49,364 nt of DNA from an uncultured Lachnospiraceae bacterium (GCA_947589095.1 CANQBX010000023.1:1-49364), one strand, 5' to 3'; shown: positions 26,314-35,494, counted from the stretch's first letter. Translations and numbers: made by a program. Notes: a model not told the origin generated them from the sequence alone.

Positions 26314-29300
26314 CTACGGTCCGTCCGGTTCCAGCAGCCCTGCGATCTCCTCAAAGCTCAGGCTTCCCAGCGATACGTTCTCCCCGGTCACCACCTGATC
26401 CGCCAGTGAAGCCTTCGCCTGCTGCAGCTTTAGGATATTCTCCTCAATGGTGCCGCGGGTGATCAGCTGGATCACCGTGACCGTCTTCTCCTGGCCGATG
26501 CGGTGGGCGCGGTCGGTGGCCTGGTTCTGGGCCGCCACGTTCCACCACGGATCATAATGGATCACCATATCCGCCTTCGTCAGATTGAGGCCCGTACCCC
26601 CGGCCTTCAGCGAGATCAGGAAAACCGGCGCCTCGCCCCGCTGGAACGCGTTCACGCGCTGCTGCCGCTCCTCCTTTGCGGTCTCCCCCACCAGGAGCAG
26701 GCTGGCGATCCCTGCCTCGTCAAGCCGGCTGCGGATCCGATCCAGCATAGATGTAAACTGGGAGAACAGCAGGATCCGGTAACCGGCCTCCACGCCGGAA
26801 TACAGAAGCTCCATGCAGGTCTCCAGCTTGGCCGAGCCGCCGTTATAGTTCTCATAGATCAGCCGCGGATCGCAGCAGATCTGCCTGAGCCTGGTCAGCG
26901 CCGCCAGGATCTGGATCTTATTTTCAGGTGAGCGGGGCGACGGCGGCGCTTTGCCCGTATTCTCTGTCTCACGGCCCTTCAGCGCTTCCTTAAGCTGCAG
27001 CGCCCGGGCTGTATAAAGCTCTTTCTGCTCTCCCTCCATCTGCGAATAGACCACCGTCTCCAGCTTCTCCGGCAGCTCCTTCAATACATCGCGTTTCAGC
27101 CGTCTCAGGATAAACGGTCCCGTCATCCGGCGCAGCATTTCCATCGCTTCATCATCCCCGTCCCGCACGATCGGCGATTCAAAACGCTCCCGGAAACGCT
27201 GATACGAGTACAGAAACCCCGGCATCAGGAAGTCGAAAATGCTCCACAGCTCGCTCAGACGGTTCTCGATCGGAGTTCCTGTCAGGGCATAACGTGTCTG
27301 CGCCCGGACCGCTTTCACCGCTCTCGCGCTCTGGGTAGACGGATTCTTGATATACTGGGCCTCATCGATGACCTGAAAGCGGAAATGAAGCTCCCCGTAA
27401 AGGGGCAGATCCCGCTTCAGCAGATCATAGGATGTAATCACCACGTCATGCTCCGCCGTATTCCGAAGCTTCTCCCCGCGCTCCGCCGCGCTGCCGGTGA
27501 TCAGAAGCACCCGCAGGGAAGGCGCGAATTTCAGAAACTCACATTCCCAGTTGTAGATCAGGGAAGCCGGACACACGATCAGGGAAACGGCGGGATCCGG
27601 GCCGTCTTTCCTCCTCTGTACCTCATCATAGATCACGCTGATGACCTGTACGGTCTTTCCCAGTCCCATATCGTCCGCCAGAATACCGCCGAATCCGAAG
27701 AAATCCAGCGTCTTAAGCCACCGGAAGCCGATCTTCTGGTACCCTCTAAGCACCTTCGCAAATCTCTCCGGCACCTCAAAATCGCTGTCCTCCACCGACT
27801 TCATTCCCCGCACGACGGCTTTAAAATGAGAATCTCTCTCCAGCCGTATGTCATGCCTCTCCCGGTACAGGCTGTCCAGATAAAGGGCCCGATATTGGGG
27901 CACACGAAAAACCGTCTTTCCGGCCGGTCCGTCCGTCGCTGCCCCGTCCGGCCGGACCCCGCCTCGGACGCCTCCGGCCGCCGCGTATTTCCCCGGCGCT
28001 CCCACATAATCCACCATGCGGGCCACCGTCAGCAGGCCGTTGTCGTCCAGCCGCAGATATTCGCCGGACCGCAGACGGTAGTAAGGCTTCTTCTCCCGGT
28101 ACGCGCTCAGAATGCGTTCCAGCTCCCCGCCGCTTAGGTCGCCGGCGTCCACCGTCAGCGTCAGCCAGCCGCCGGCTGCCTGGATGCCGACCGACACCTC
28201 CCTCGGCGGCAGCACCTTCAGATCCCGCATATTATCGGCGAGCAGCACTTCGCCCAGTTCTCTGAGCTCCCCGATCCCCTCCGACAGCAGCTTAAAAATC
28301 GCCGCCTCGTCATTTTGGATCACCAGATCGTTCGTCAATTGGTCCCGATACGGGAAATATTTCGTCAGGGTCCGGCTGATACGGAATTCGCCCGGCACGT
28401 CGCGTACCACGGACGGCGGCACATACTCGTCCTCCAGGGGATGGAAGCTGCAGGAGCCGTAGCGGAGCTGCGGATGCAGGACCACCTTATCCGGTTCCGG
28501 GCTTTCAAGCTCGAAACGCGCCTGAAGGGCCGCCGGCCGGTAACTCTCCAGCTCCACCCCGTCGGAATGAAGAACGCCCAGATCCTCCATTTTCCGCAAA
28601 ACCCGCTCATAGAACAGGGGGATATCCTTTTCATTGACCGTCACCTCGTACGGGGCGCCGTAGCCCTGGGTCATCTGGGCGAAGAATACCTCCGCCGCGC
28701 GGCTAAATTCCCCGCTGCACTGGTACAGCCTGTCCCGCTTCAGTATATAGAGATGCTTTTCTCCGCTGAACGTGACAATATCCCTGTCAAGGGACACGCG
28801 GATCCCGCGGGCGCCGGCCCTGCGGACATCCACGACAAAGTCCGGATTGTCCCGGCACACCAGGATCCGGCGTTTATTCCCCTGATTGTCCTCCGCTTCC
28901 ACCTCCCGGTCCATCAAAAGATCAAAAAAACGATCCCTGCGCACCCGGCTCAGGTTCAGCTCGCGGATCGGGGGCACAGGAACGTATATACTCTTCTTGA
29001 ACTCAAAATAATGCTCCCGGTAGGAATCGGCCAGCTCCAGCACCATATCCAGAAGCCCCCGGCTGTCCTCCGCGAATGCCTCCCGGCTGTGATAGAACGC
29101 CAGGCCCTTGCCGTATTCCACATAGGAGCCCTTCTCGACCGCCTCCGCCAGGGCCGGCAGGTCCTTAACCACATAGCCGCGTGTGATTCCGATACGGAAT
29201 TCCACGCGGATCTCCTGACGGCGCAGCAGAAGGCGCGGCGTCAGCTCCACCGGCCTTCCGCGCCCGCTCCGCTCGATGCCTGCCACCTCCCGGTTGGTAT

Positions 29301-29574
29301 ATTCGCGGATCATGCTGCGAACCTGGGGGGAGGTGGATACGGGACGCTGGGGATCATCGTCGATGTGTTCCAGATAATAGTTCAGAAGCGCCTTTTCATG
29401 GACGCAGGGCCGCGCATAGGTCGATTTTATCCCGCAGGAACAGGAGCAGCTGTAGATCTCTCTGCCCTTGACCTCAAGACGCACGCGGTATTTGAAGCCC
29501 AGATCCTCCACGACGCCTTCCACGCCGGTCTCGCCCTTCCAGAAGGTCCGGGTCTGCATACTTTCGATTCGCAT
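26314..29574 (-). CDS. SNF2-family helicase with SWIM zinc finger
   Basis: This is a large DNA-dependent ATPase (1086 aa) of the bacterial SNF2 type, expected to remodel protein-DNA complexes or help transcription or repair. A SWIM zinc finger lies at residues 43-59 (CSCSC then CVH). A long middle region, probably the SNF2-associated bacterial domain, precedes the motor. The motor shows motif I LADDMGLGKTVQV (about 630), motif II DEAQYIKN (about 735), motif III LTGTPIENRLSELW, then LLFSQFTSMLDR, SLKAGGTGLNLTKAD and ATDRAHRIGQEKTV. The ATG at 29574 follows GGAGG. It appears monocistronic, downstream of argS, with no linked methylase or nuclease, so no defence role is implied. Confidence 0.92.
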   Translation of the reverse strand: MRIESMQTRTFWKGETGVEGVVEDLGFKYRVRLEVKGREIYSCSCSCGIKSTYARPCVHEKALLNYYLEHIDDDPQRPVSTSPQVRSMIREYTNREVAGIERSGRGRPVELTPRLLLRRQEIRVEFRIGITRGYVVKDLPALAEAVEKGSYVEYGKGLAFYHSREAFAEDSRGLLDMVLELADSYREHYFEFKKSIYVPVPPIRELNLSRVRRDRFFDLLMDREVEAEDNQGNKRRILVCRDNPDFVVDVRRAGARGIRVSLDRDIVTFSGEKHLYILKRDRLYQCSGEFSRAAEVFFAQMTQGYGAPYEVTVNEKDIPLFYERVLRKMEDLGVLHSDGVELESYRPAALQARFELESPEPDKVVLHPQLRYGSCSFHPLEDEYVPPSVVRDVPGEFRISRTLTKYFPYRDQLTNDLVIQNDEAAIFKLLSEGIGELRELGEVLLADNMRDLKVLPPREVSVGIQAAGGWLTLTVDAGDLSGGELERILSAYREKKPYYRLRSGEYLRLDDNGLLTVARMVDYVGAPGKYAAAGGVRGGVRPDGAATDGPAGKTVFRVPQYRALYLDSLYRERHDIRLERDSHFKAVVRGMKSVEDSDFEVPERFAKVLRGYQKIGFRWLKTLDFFGFGGILADDMGLGKTVQVISVIYDEVQRRKDGPDPAVSLIVCPASLIYNWECEFLKFAPSLRVLLITGSAAERGEKLRNTAEHDVVITSYDLLKRDLPLYGELHFRFQVIDEAQYIKNPSTQSARAVKAVRAQTRYALTGTPIENRLSELWSIFDFLMPGFLYSYQRFRERFESPIVRDGDDEAMEMLRRMTGPFILRRLKRDVLKELPEKLETVVYSQMEGEQKELYTARALQLKEALKGRETENTGKAPPSPRSPENKIQILAALTRLRQICCDPRLIYENYNGGSAKLETCMELLYSGVEAGYRILLFSQFTSMLDRIRSRLDEAGIASLLLVGETAKEERQQRVNAFQRGEAPVFLISLKAGGTGLNLTKADMVIHYDPWWNVAAQNQATDRAHRIGQEKTVTVIQLITRGTIEENILKLQQAKASLADQVVTGENVSLGSLSFEEIAGLLEPDGP

Positions 29575-29607
29575 GGATACGCCTCCATTGTATGCGTGAA
29601 AACATTT

Positions 29608-29636
29608 GCGGAGCCTCCCCCGGAGGGAGACTCCGC
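29608..29636 (-). terminator. Terminator-like hairpin after argS
   Basis: A 12-bp stem with one G-U pair (minus strand GCGGAGTCTCCC with GGGAGGCTCCGC) lies just after the argS stop, followed by AAATGTTTTC. The T-run is imperfect. It also sits 34 bases ahead of the SNF2 gene start. Confidence 0.55.
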
Positions 29637-29643
29637 TGCCGCT

Positions 29644-31467
29644 TTACATCCTCTCCGGCGCTTCAAAGCCGAGCAGATGGATACAGCTTTCGAGCACATC
29701 CTTCACCAGGCGGATCAGCCGGATGTATCCGGCCTTCTTCTCCTCATTCTCTTCCTTCAGGATCATCGTCGTATTATAGAAGCTGCCGAAAGCGTCGGAC
29801 AGCTCGTAGATGAACTGGCAGAGTCTGTGGGGGGCCTTCTCCTCAAAAGCGGTTTCCACTACATCGTTATACGCGGCAAGCTTCAGCATCAGGGACTTCT
29901 CCTCCGCAGAACCGGCAGGACAGATATTGCCGGACGGCAGACCATCCCCGCCGTCTGCGGCTGCCTGCGCCGGACTCCCCTGCGGCTGCGCCGTTTTCAG
30001 GCTCTCCTCGTATTTGGCCAGGATCGACTTGATCCGGACGATCGTATACAGGATATACGGCCCTGTATTCCCTTCAAACGACGTGAACCGGTCAATGTCG
30101 AACACATAGTCCTTCGATACCTGGTTGGACAGGTCGCCGTATTTCAGCGCCGCCAGACCGATGATGCGCGAGGCCTTCTCCGCCTCCTCCTTATCCATGG
30201 TCCGGTTCTCCATGATCCGGTCATAGACCGCCTCGTCGATCTCCCGAATCAGGTTCTCCAGGCGCATGACGCCGCCGGCGCGGGTCTTGAACGGCTTTCC
30301 GTCCTTTCCGTTCATAGTGCCGCACATCATATGGGTCATCTTCGTCTCCGGCTTCACATAACCGGCCTTCTTCGCCACGCGGAAGACCTGGATGAAATGC
30401 AGTTCCTGGCGCTTGTCCGTGATATAAATATATTCCTCCGGCGCGTAATCCCGTTCTCTCTCGATGATCGTCCCCAGATCCGAGGTCGCGTAGAGCGCCG
30501 CTCCGTCCGACTTGCGGATAATACAGGGCGGAAGCTCCTTGGGATCGTCCGGACTGGCGATATCCACCACCAGCGCCCCCTCGCTCTCATAGGCCAGCCC
30601 TCTCTTCTGCAGGTCCTCGATGAGCCCCGGGATATAAGGCTGGGCGTCGCTCTCGCCCTTCCACAGATCGAAGGTCACGTTCAGATTGCCGTAATTCTTC
30701 TTAAGATCCTCCAGCGACACATGCATGATATGGCGCCAGATCGCCCTGAAGGGCGCGTATCCGCTCTGCAGCTTAAAGGTGGCCTCCTGCGCCCGCGCCT
30801 TAAAGTCCTCGTCCTCCTTGGATCTGGCGCTGGCCGCCGGATAGATCTGTTCCAGCTCGCTGATCGTAAACGGAGGCTCCTGCGGGTATTCTCCCGTAAA
30901 CGTCTCATCAAAATACGGCAGATCCGGCTCCCGGTCCCGCAGCTCCTCTATGATCAGCCCCATCTGCAGTCCCCAGTCGCCCAGATGGACATCGCCAATC
31001 ATATGGTATCCCAGGAAATTCCCCATTCGCTTGATGCACTCGCCGATGATCGCCGTGCGCAGATGTCCCACATGGAGGGGCTTGGCCACATTGGCGCCGC
31101 CGTAATCCACGATGATCGTCTTACCGCCGCCGGTCTCCTCCACGCCCAGCTTATCCCCGCCGCGCATGCCGTCAAGATAAGCGGCCAGATATTCGCCGCT
31201 CAGCTTCAGATTGATGAAGCCCGGCATCACGGCCTCGACGGATTCGAACATGGCCGGCGCCTGCTTCTTCAGACGCGCCGCCACGTCGTTTGCAATATCG
31301 ATCGGCTTCTTATGGTATGCCTTCGCCGCCGCCATGGCGCCGTTGCACTGGTATTCACACAGATCGGGCCGGTTGGAAAGCGTCACCTTCCCGTAATCCG
31401 CCGCGTACCCGCAGCTTTCAAACGTCGCCCGCATCTGTTCCGCAATCAGATCAAGTATCTTTTTCAC
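29644..31467 (-). CDS. argS: Arginyl-tRNA synthetase
   Basis: This class I synthetase charges tRNA-Arg. The HIGH-type motif is HVGHLR within GGANVAKPLHVGHLRTAI. The N-terminal Arg-S additive domain is seen in VTLSNRPDLCEYQCNGAMAAAK. The KMSKS-equivalent region includes FKTRAGGVMRL, and the C-terminal anticodon-binding helices end in LLGFEAPERM. The frame opens at a TTG (31473), but GGAG is only three bases from it. The GTG at 31467, nine bases from GGAG, gives MKKILDLIAEQ and is preferred (607 aa). It lies between efp and the SNF2 helicase gene. A linker insertion rich in Pro/Ala/Gly (about 505-520) is lineage-specific. Confidence 0.95.
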   Translation of the reverse strand: MKKILDLIAEQMRATFESCGYAADYGKVTLSNRPDLCEYQCNGAMAAAKAYHKKPIDIANDVAARLKKQAPAMFESVEAVMPGFINLKLSGEYLAAYLDGMRGGDKLGVEETGGGKTIIVDYGGANVAKPLHVGHLRTAIIGECIKRMGNFLGYHMIGDVHLGDWGLQMGLIIEELRDREPDLPYFDETFTGEYPQEPPFTISELEQIYPAASARSKEDEDFKARAQEATFKLQSGYAPFRAIWRHIMHVSLEDLKKNYGNLNVTFDLWKGESDAQPYIPGLIEDLQKRGLAYESEGALVVDIASPDDPKELPPCIIRKSDGAALYATSDLGTIIERERDYAPEEYIYITDKRQELHFIQVFRVAKKAGYVKPETKMTHMMCGTMNGKDGKPFKTRAGGVMRLENLIREIDEAVYDRIMENRTMDKEEAEKASRIIGLAALKYGDLSNQVSKDYVFDIDRFTSFEGNTGPYILYTIVRIKSILAKYEESLKTAQPQGSPAQAAADGGDGLPSGNICPAGSAEEKSLMLKLAAYNDVVETAFEEKAPHRLCQFIYELSDAFGSFYNTTMILKEENEEKKAGYIRLIRLVKDVLESCIHLLGFEAPERM

Positions 31468-31557
31468 AGCCAAACTCTCCTTCTATCTATGCATATGTCG
31501 TCGTAATTGGCATTTAATTATACAGGAAAGTGAGACAAAAAGCAACTGTTTCTGAAA

Positions 31558-31690
31558 CATATGCCTGCTCATATGCCTGCTCATATGCCTGCTCGCATGA
31601 AAATCAGGCAAGGCATTCACCGGCGCCCTGCTCGCATGGAAATACAAGCAGGGAGTCACTGGCGCCCTGCCTGCATGGAAATAGAAAACC
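31558..31690. repeat. Intergenic 12-bp and 39-bp tandem repeats between argS and efp
   Basis: Three exact copies of CATATGCCTGCT occupy 31558-31593. The last runs into a degenerate 39-bp tandem repeat with copies starting at 31588, 31627 and 31666 (the third partial), each opening CCTGCTCGCATG or a close variant. 39 bases is 13 codons, so the plus strand stays open, but I see no ribosome site or family and call it non-coding. Confidence 0.75.
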
Positions 31691-31715
31691 CCTCCGGCCG
31701 ATTCGGCCGAAGGGG
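31685..31715 (-). terminator. Rho-independent terminator of efp
   Basis: On the minus strand a 12-bp stem with one mismatch (CCCCTTCGGCCG with CGGCCGGAGGGG) and a short loop is followed by TTTT. It lies 38 bases after the efp stop. Confidence 0.8.
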
Positions 31716-31752
31716 CGGACCCTGTATGCTATTCGTCTCCGGTTCTGTCCGC

Positions 31753-32310
31753 TTACGCTCTGGACAGATACTCGCCGGTGCGGGTATCGATCTTGATCTT
31801 GTCGCCGGTGCTGACAAACAGCGGCACAAATACGGTCGCTCCCGTCTCCACGACAGCCGGCTTGGAAGCGCCGGTAGCGGTGTCTCCCTTAAATCCGGGT
31901 TCGGTATCCGTGATCTCCAGTTCCACGAACAGCGGCGGCTCCACGGAGAACACCTTGCCGTTATAGGAGCAGACCTTGCACATCTCGTTCTCCTTAACGA
32001 ACTTGAGCGCATCGCCGATCAGTTCGCTGCTCAGAGCGATCTGCTCGTACGTATTCGTATCCATGAAATTGTACAGATCGCCGTCCTGATACAGATACTG
32101 CATGTCCACCCGGTCGATCCTGGCTGCCGGGAACTTCTCGGTCGGACGGAAGGTCTTCTCAACGACGCCGCCGCTGATGACGTTCTTGATCTTCGTACGG
32201 ACAAAGGCCGCGCCCTTGCCGGGCTTCACATGCTGAAATTCCAGGATCTGGTATACGTTCCCGTCGATCTCCAGCGTCACGCCGTTCCTAAAATCACCTG
32301 CTGATATCAT
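31753..32310 (-). CDS. efp: Elongation factor P
   Basis: EF-P binds between the P and E sites and relieves stalling at polyproline. The three beta-barrel domains fit 185 aa. The loop that reaches the peptidyl-transferase centre is [14 protein letters not shown] (Lys at about residue 32). The C-terminal OB signature is TGEYLSRA at the end. The ATG at 32310 follows GGAGGAG at eight bases. No EpmA/B-type modification genes are nearby. It is a single-gene unit with its own promoter and terminator. Confidence 0.96.
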   Translation of the reverse strand: MISAGDFRNGVTLEIDGNVYQILEFQHVKPGKGAAFVRTKIKNVISGGVVEKTFRPTEKFPAARIDRVDMQYLYQDGDLYNFMDTNTYEQIALSSELIGDALKFVKENEMCKVCSYNGKVFSVEPPLFVELEITDTEPGFKGDTATGASKPAVVETGATVFVPLFVSTGDKIKIDTRTGEYLSRA

Positions 32311-32364
32311 AAATGTAGCTCCTCCTTCAAATACTGACTGGCTTTACGGTGTTTGATCCTTTTC

Positions 32365-32393
32365 ATTCTATACTAAATATGCCATACTTTCAA
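32365..32393 (-). promoter_or_regulatory. efp promoter
   Basis: On the minus strand TTGAAA (32388-32393), a 17-base spacer and TAGAAT (32365-32370) form a good sigma-A promoter about 55 bases before the efp start. Confidence 0.6.
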
Positions 32394-32455
32394 CCACTTT
32401 TTGCAAATTGCAGGAAATAAATGCAGAATAAACGCGCAAAAACCCGGCCGGACAG

Positions 32456-32887
32456 CTACTCCTTCCCGGTCAGATAGTCCATTGCCAGCGCATAGCCCTT
32501 CAGGCCGAGGCCCACAATCTGCCCGGTACAGGCCGGCGCAGTCACGGATGTGTGCCGGAACTCCTCCCGCTTGTGTACATTGGAAATATGGACCTCGATC
32601 TTCGGGATCTCCACCGACGCCAGCGCGTCGCGAACCGCATAGCTGTAATGGGTGAACGCGCCGGGATTGATGATGATGCCCTCCACCTTTGCATGATAGG
32701 CCTCCTGAATCTTGTCGATGATGCCGCCTTCACAGTTGCTCTGGAACACCTCCAGCTCATGGCCCTCCGCCTTCGCCTTGTTCTTAAGCATGGTCACCAG
32801 ATATTCGTAGTCCTCCGTCCCGTAGATCCCTTTCTCCCGAATCCCGAGAAAATTCAGATTGGGACCGTTAATTACCAAAAGCTTCAT
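32456..32887 (-). CDS. aroQ: 3-dehydroquinate dehydratase, type II
   Basis: This dodecameric shikimate-pathway enzyme dehydrates 3-dehydroquinate. Motifs are LVINGPNLNFLGIRE with the catalytic loop Tyr (KGIYG), INPGAFTHYSYAVRDAL, and EVHISNVHKREEFRH carrying the active-site His. It is 143 aa, standard length. The ATG at 32887 lies inside the end of aroK (20-base overlap), with GGAGG also inside aroK, so translation is coupled. It is last of the aroE-aroK-aroQ set. Confidence 0.95.
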   Translation of the reverse strand: MKLLVINGPNLNFLGIREKGIYGTEDYEYLVTMLKNKAKAEGHELEVFQSNCEGGIIDKIQEAYHAKVEGIIINPGAFTHYSYAVRDALASVEIPKIEVHISNVHKREEFRHTSVTAPACTGQIVGLGLKGYALAMDYLTGKE

Positions 32888-33461
32888 TGTTATGGCCGCC
32901 TCCTTTTCTTTCCTGCCGGCTGTAAGCGATGTGTAATCCGCTTAAGATCTCTTCCGCGATCTCCTCCGGTCCGCGTCCGTCCGTATCTACCGTCAGATGC
33001 GCCGTCTCCTCATAAACGGGCCCCCGCTGCCGCAGCAGCTCCTTCACCTTCTGCTGCCTGTCGTTTCCTGCGAGAAGCGGCCGGGTGGTATCGCCGGCCA
33101 GCCGTTTGCAAACCGTCTCCGGCTTCACGCGCAGATAGACCACATAACCCAGCTGACGCAGCGCCGTACGGTTCTCCGCGCGCATCGGCATTCCGCCGCC
33201 CGTGGAAACGATCACCGGCATCCGCCTTGCGGCAAGCCCTTTCAGTACCTCCGTCTCCGCGGCCCGAAACGCGTCCTCGCCGCGCACGGCAAAGATCTCG
33301 CGGATCGTCATACCGGCTCCGGCCTCGATCATCGCGTCCGTATCCAGGAGCTGCCGGGACAGCTTCCGGGACAGCCACCGGCCGACGGTCGACTTGCCCG
33401 CTCCCATGAACCCGATCAGGACGATGTGCCGCTCCGCCTGTATTCTTTCAGTCCCGTCCAT
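32868..33461 (-). CDS. aroK: Shikimate kinase
   Basis: This enzyme phosphorylates shikimate at the 3-OH. It has P-loop GFMGAGKSTVG, the DTDAMIE shikimate-binding Asp, the STGGGMPMRAENR region and a GDTTRPLLAG lid. The start at 33461 (197 aa) is inside the end of aroE, 14 bases before the aroE stop, and has GGAGG nine bases upstream. A longer frame exists but its extra residues only reflect aroE sequence. The Arg-rich lid and C-terminal RKGGGHNNEAFGN tail overlap aroQ. Confidence 0.94.
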   Translation of the reverse strand: MDGTERIQAERHIVLIGFMGAGKSTVGRWLSRKLSRQLLDTDAMIEAGAGMTIREIFAVRGEDAFRAAETEVLKGLAARRMPVIVSTGGGMPMRAENRTALRQLGYVVYLRVKPETVCKRLAGDTTRPLLAGNDRQQKVKELLRQRGPVYEETAHLTVDTDGRGPEEIAEEILSGLHIAYSRQERKGGGHNNEAFGN

Positions 33462-34404
33462 GCAGCTGTTCCTCCATACCGGCGCGGACCCTGTCCACGA
33501 CCTCCCGCGGCACCTTAACACCGGGATTCCACAGCTCCAGCGCCGCCACTCCCTGATAGATCAGCATGTCCAGCCCGCCGCAGGCGCGCCCGCCTGCCGC
33601 CTTCACATATTCCATAAAGCGCGTCTCCGACGGCGTGTAAACGACATCCACAGCCTGGGCGATCTTCTTATAGAATCCGCCGTCTTCAACCGGCGCCGCG
33701 TCCACATGCGGATACATCCCCACACTGGTGGTCTGTACCGCCAGATAGGAATCCCCCGTAAGCTGCCGCCACCGGTCCAGCGGAAGTGCGGATACAGAAA
33801 CCGCGCCGCTGCCAGACAGGCTTTCCGCCATCCTCTTCATGTCCGCAGCCAGCGCTTCCGCCTTATCCGTACTCCGGTTCAGAACCGTCACAGACGCCGC
33901 CCGCTCCCTGACCAGCAGATAAGCGGCCGCCCGCGCCGCGCCTCCGGCGCCGATCAGAAGGCAGTCCCGTCCGCGGATCTCCATACCGTGCCCGCGCATC
34001 GCGCGGAACAGGCCTTCGGCATCCGTATTGTAGCCCCTGTAGCCTGTCCGGCCCTTCTCTTCCTTTCCGGACGGCCGGCCCGCCTCCGCTTCCCGCGTAC
34101 CGGCACCGCCCTCCGGCAGCCGGACCAGCGTATTGCACGCGCCGATGCACCGCACCGATTCATCCGTCTCCGCCAGGAACGGAATCACCCGCTGCTTATA
34201 GGGAACCGTTACATTCAGCCCCTCAAATCCCAGCGCGTACGCGCCGCGGACCGCGTCACCGACCATGCCCTCGGCCACCGGACAGGGTACATAGATATAG
34301 TCCAGGCCTAAAGCCCGCGCGATCTCATTGTGCATAAAGGGCGAAAGGGAGTGCCCCACCGGATTCCCGATCACACCGCACACCTTCGCATTGCCTGTCG
34401 CCAT
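33448..34404 (-). CDS. aroE: Shikimate dehydrogenase (NADP+)
   Basis: This enzyme reduces 3-dehydroshikimate. The substrate domain has VIGNPVGHSLSPFMHN and NVTVPYK with the catalytic Lys; the NADP domain has GAGGAARAAAYLL. The C-terminus shows DMLIYQGVAALELW. An insertion at about residues 95-120 (GTREAEAGRPSGKEEKG) lengthens it to 318 aa against about 280 normally. The ATG at 34404, GGAGG at eight bases, was preferred to a TTG two codons earlier. It is first of the coupled aroE-aroK-aroQ group and follows yqeG, as in Bacillus. Confidence 0.94.
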   Translation of the reverse strand: MATGNAKVCGVIGNPVGHSLSPFMHNEIARALGLDYIYVPCPVAEGMVGDAVRGAYALGFEGLNVTVPYKQRVIPFLAETDESVRCIGACNTLVRLPEGGAGTREAEAGRPSGKEEKGRTGYRGYNTDAEGLFRAMRGHGMEIRGRDCLLIGAGGAARAAAYLLVRERAASVTVLNRSTDKAEALAADMKRMAESLSGSGAVSVSALPLDRWRQLTGDSYLAVQTTSVGMYPHVDAAPVEDGGFYKKIAQAVDVVYTPSETRFMEYVKAAGGRACGGLDMLIYQGVAALELWNPGVKVPREVVDRVRAGMEEQLHGRD

Positions 34405-34452
34405 GTGCAATACCTCCGATCTCTCTCTTCTCCGGGCCGCATACGGCAGCTC

Positions 34453-34968
34453 CTAACGCCTGTCACCGGCCGGTTCTGTTTTTCGTTTGTAGAAGAACAG
34501 CACCACCGCTTCCAGATACCGTTTCAGCACGATCTGGATCTCCTCGCGGGGATCGATCGGCTTCGTCAGATAGGTCCTGATCCCGGCCCGGTTGGCACCG
34601 TACACATCCGTAAATATCTGGTCGCCTACGAATACCGTCGTCTTCCGGTCTGTCCCCATCAGTTCCATCGCTCTCTCATAGCCCTTCACGCCCGGCTTTC
34701 CGGCCTTATGGATATACGGGGAACCCACCCGGTCCGCGAACGGCTTCACACGCGGCTCCTTATTGTTGGAGAGAAGGCATGTCCTCATTCCCATCCGGTG
34801 AAACCGTTCAAAAAGCGCGAGGGCCCTCGGATCGGCAGGGGCCCCATGGGGAACCAGGGTATTATCGATATCGAAGATAATCCCCCGGACGCCCTGTTCA
34901 TATAAGCTCTCGTACGGAATCCCGTAGGCGGAATCCACCCATCGGTCCGGATAAAACCTCTCAAGCAT
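34453..34968 (-). CDS. YqeG-family HAD IIIA phosphatase
   Basis: This is a 171-aa haloacid-dehalogenase-like phosphatase. HAD motif I is IIFDIDNTLVPHG, motif II LLSNNKEPR, motif III lysine is in HKAGKPGVKGYE, and motif IV is FVGDQIFTDVYGANRAG. The family resembles mitochondrial GEP4 phosphatidylglycerophosphatase and sits with shikimate and ribosome-assembly genes in Firmicutes. A role in PG-phosphate dephosphorylation is possible but unproven. The ATG at 34968 follows GGAGG closely (four bases). Confidence 0.9.
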   Translation of the reverse strand: MLERFYPDRWVDSAYGIPYESLYEQGVRGIIFDIDNTLVPHGAPADPRALALFERFHRMGMRTCLLSNNKEPRVKPFADRVGSPYIHKAGKPGVKGYERAMELMGTDRKTTVFVGDQIFTDVYGANRAGIRTYLTKPIDPREEIQIVLKRYLEAVVLFFYKRKTEPAGDRR

Positions 34969-35041
34969 ACTGCCTCCGCCGGCTTACCCGCTCCCGGCGC
35001 GCTCCTCCGCCGTCACCGGCCGGCCGCGCACGCGGGACGCG

Positions 35042-35494
35042 TTATTTCTTCAACAGCTTCCCGATCTCGTCGATAAACGTATTCACATCCTTGAATTCCC
35101 GGTAAACGGAAGCGAAACGGACGTAAGCGACCTCATCCAGCTCCTTTAATCCGGTCATGACCAGCTCGCCGATGACCGACGTGGCCACTTCCTTCTCTTC
35201 CAGATTGAACACATTGGCCTCCACCTCGTCGATCAGCGCATCGATCTGCTGGGGCGACACCGGGCGCTTATGGCAGGACCGCAGGATGCCGGCCTCAATC
35301 TTGGAACGGTCGTAGACCTCGCGGCTGCCGTCCTTCTTGACCACCATAAGCGGCATGGTCTCCAGCTTCTCGTAAGTGGTAAAACGCTTGCCGCAGCTCT
35401 CGCACTGGCGTCTGCGGCGGATCGCGGAGTTCTCCTCCGCCGGGCGGGAATCGATCACCTTCGTGTTGTCTTCATTGCAGTATGGACACTTCAT
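35042..35494 (-). CDS. nrdR: Transcriptional repressor NrdR
   Basis: NrdR senses (d)ATP and represses ribonucleotide reductase genes. The zinc ribbon cysteines are C3, C6, C31 and C34 (MKCPYCNED... QCESCGKRF), followed by the ATP-cone (VVKKDGSREVYDRSKIEAGILRSCHKRPVS). It is 150 aa. The ATG at 35494 follows AAGGAG. No ribonucleotide reductase genes are in the window. Thymidine kinase is the neighbour upstream, so both relate to dNTP supply. Confidence 0.96.
   Translation of the reverse strand: MKCPYCNEDNTKVIDSRPAEENSAIRRRRQCESCGKRFTTYEKLETMPLMVVKKDGSREVYDRSKIEAGILRSCHKRPVSPQQIDALIDEVEANVFNLEEKEVATSVIGELVMTGLKELDEVAYVRFASVYREFKDVNTFIDEIGKLLKK

Noticed and set aside
28315-31506. Very long plus-strand open frame (over 1000 codons)
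   Set aside because: It is antisense to the SNF2 helicase and argS genes, has no family resemblance, and arises because stop codons are rare opposite GC-rich genes.
31474-31557. T-box riboswitch upstream of argS
   Set aside because: The leader is short and I find no GGGTGGNACCGCG-type antiterminator sequence.
31561-32304. Plus-strand open frame starting in the 12-bp repeats and running antisense to efp
   Set aside because: No ribosome site is seen, and the amino-acid repeat simply mirrors DNA repeats whose period is a multiple of three.
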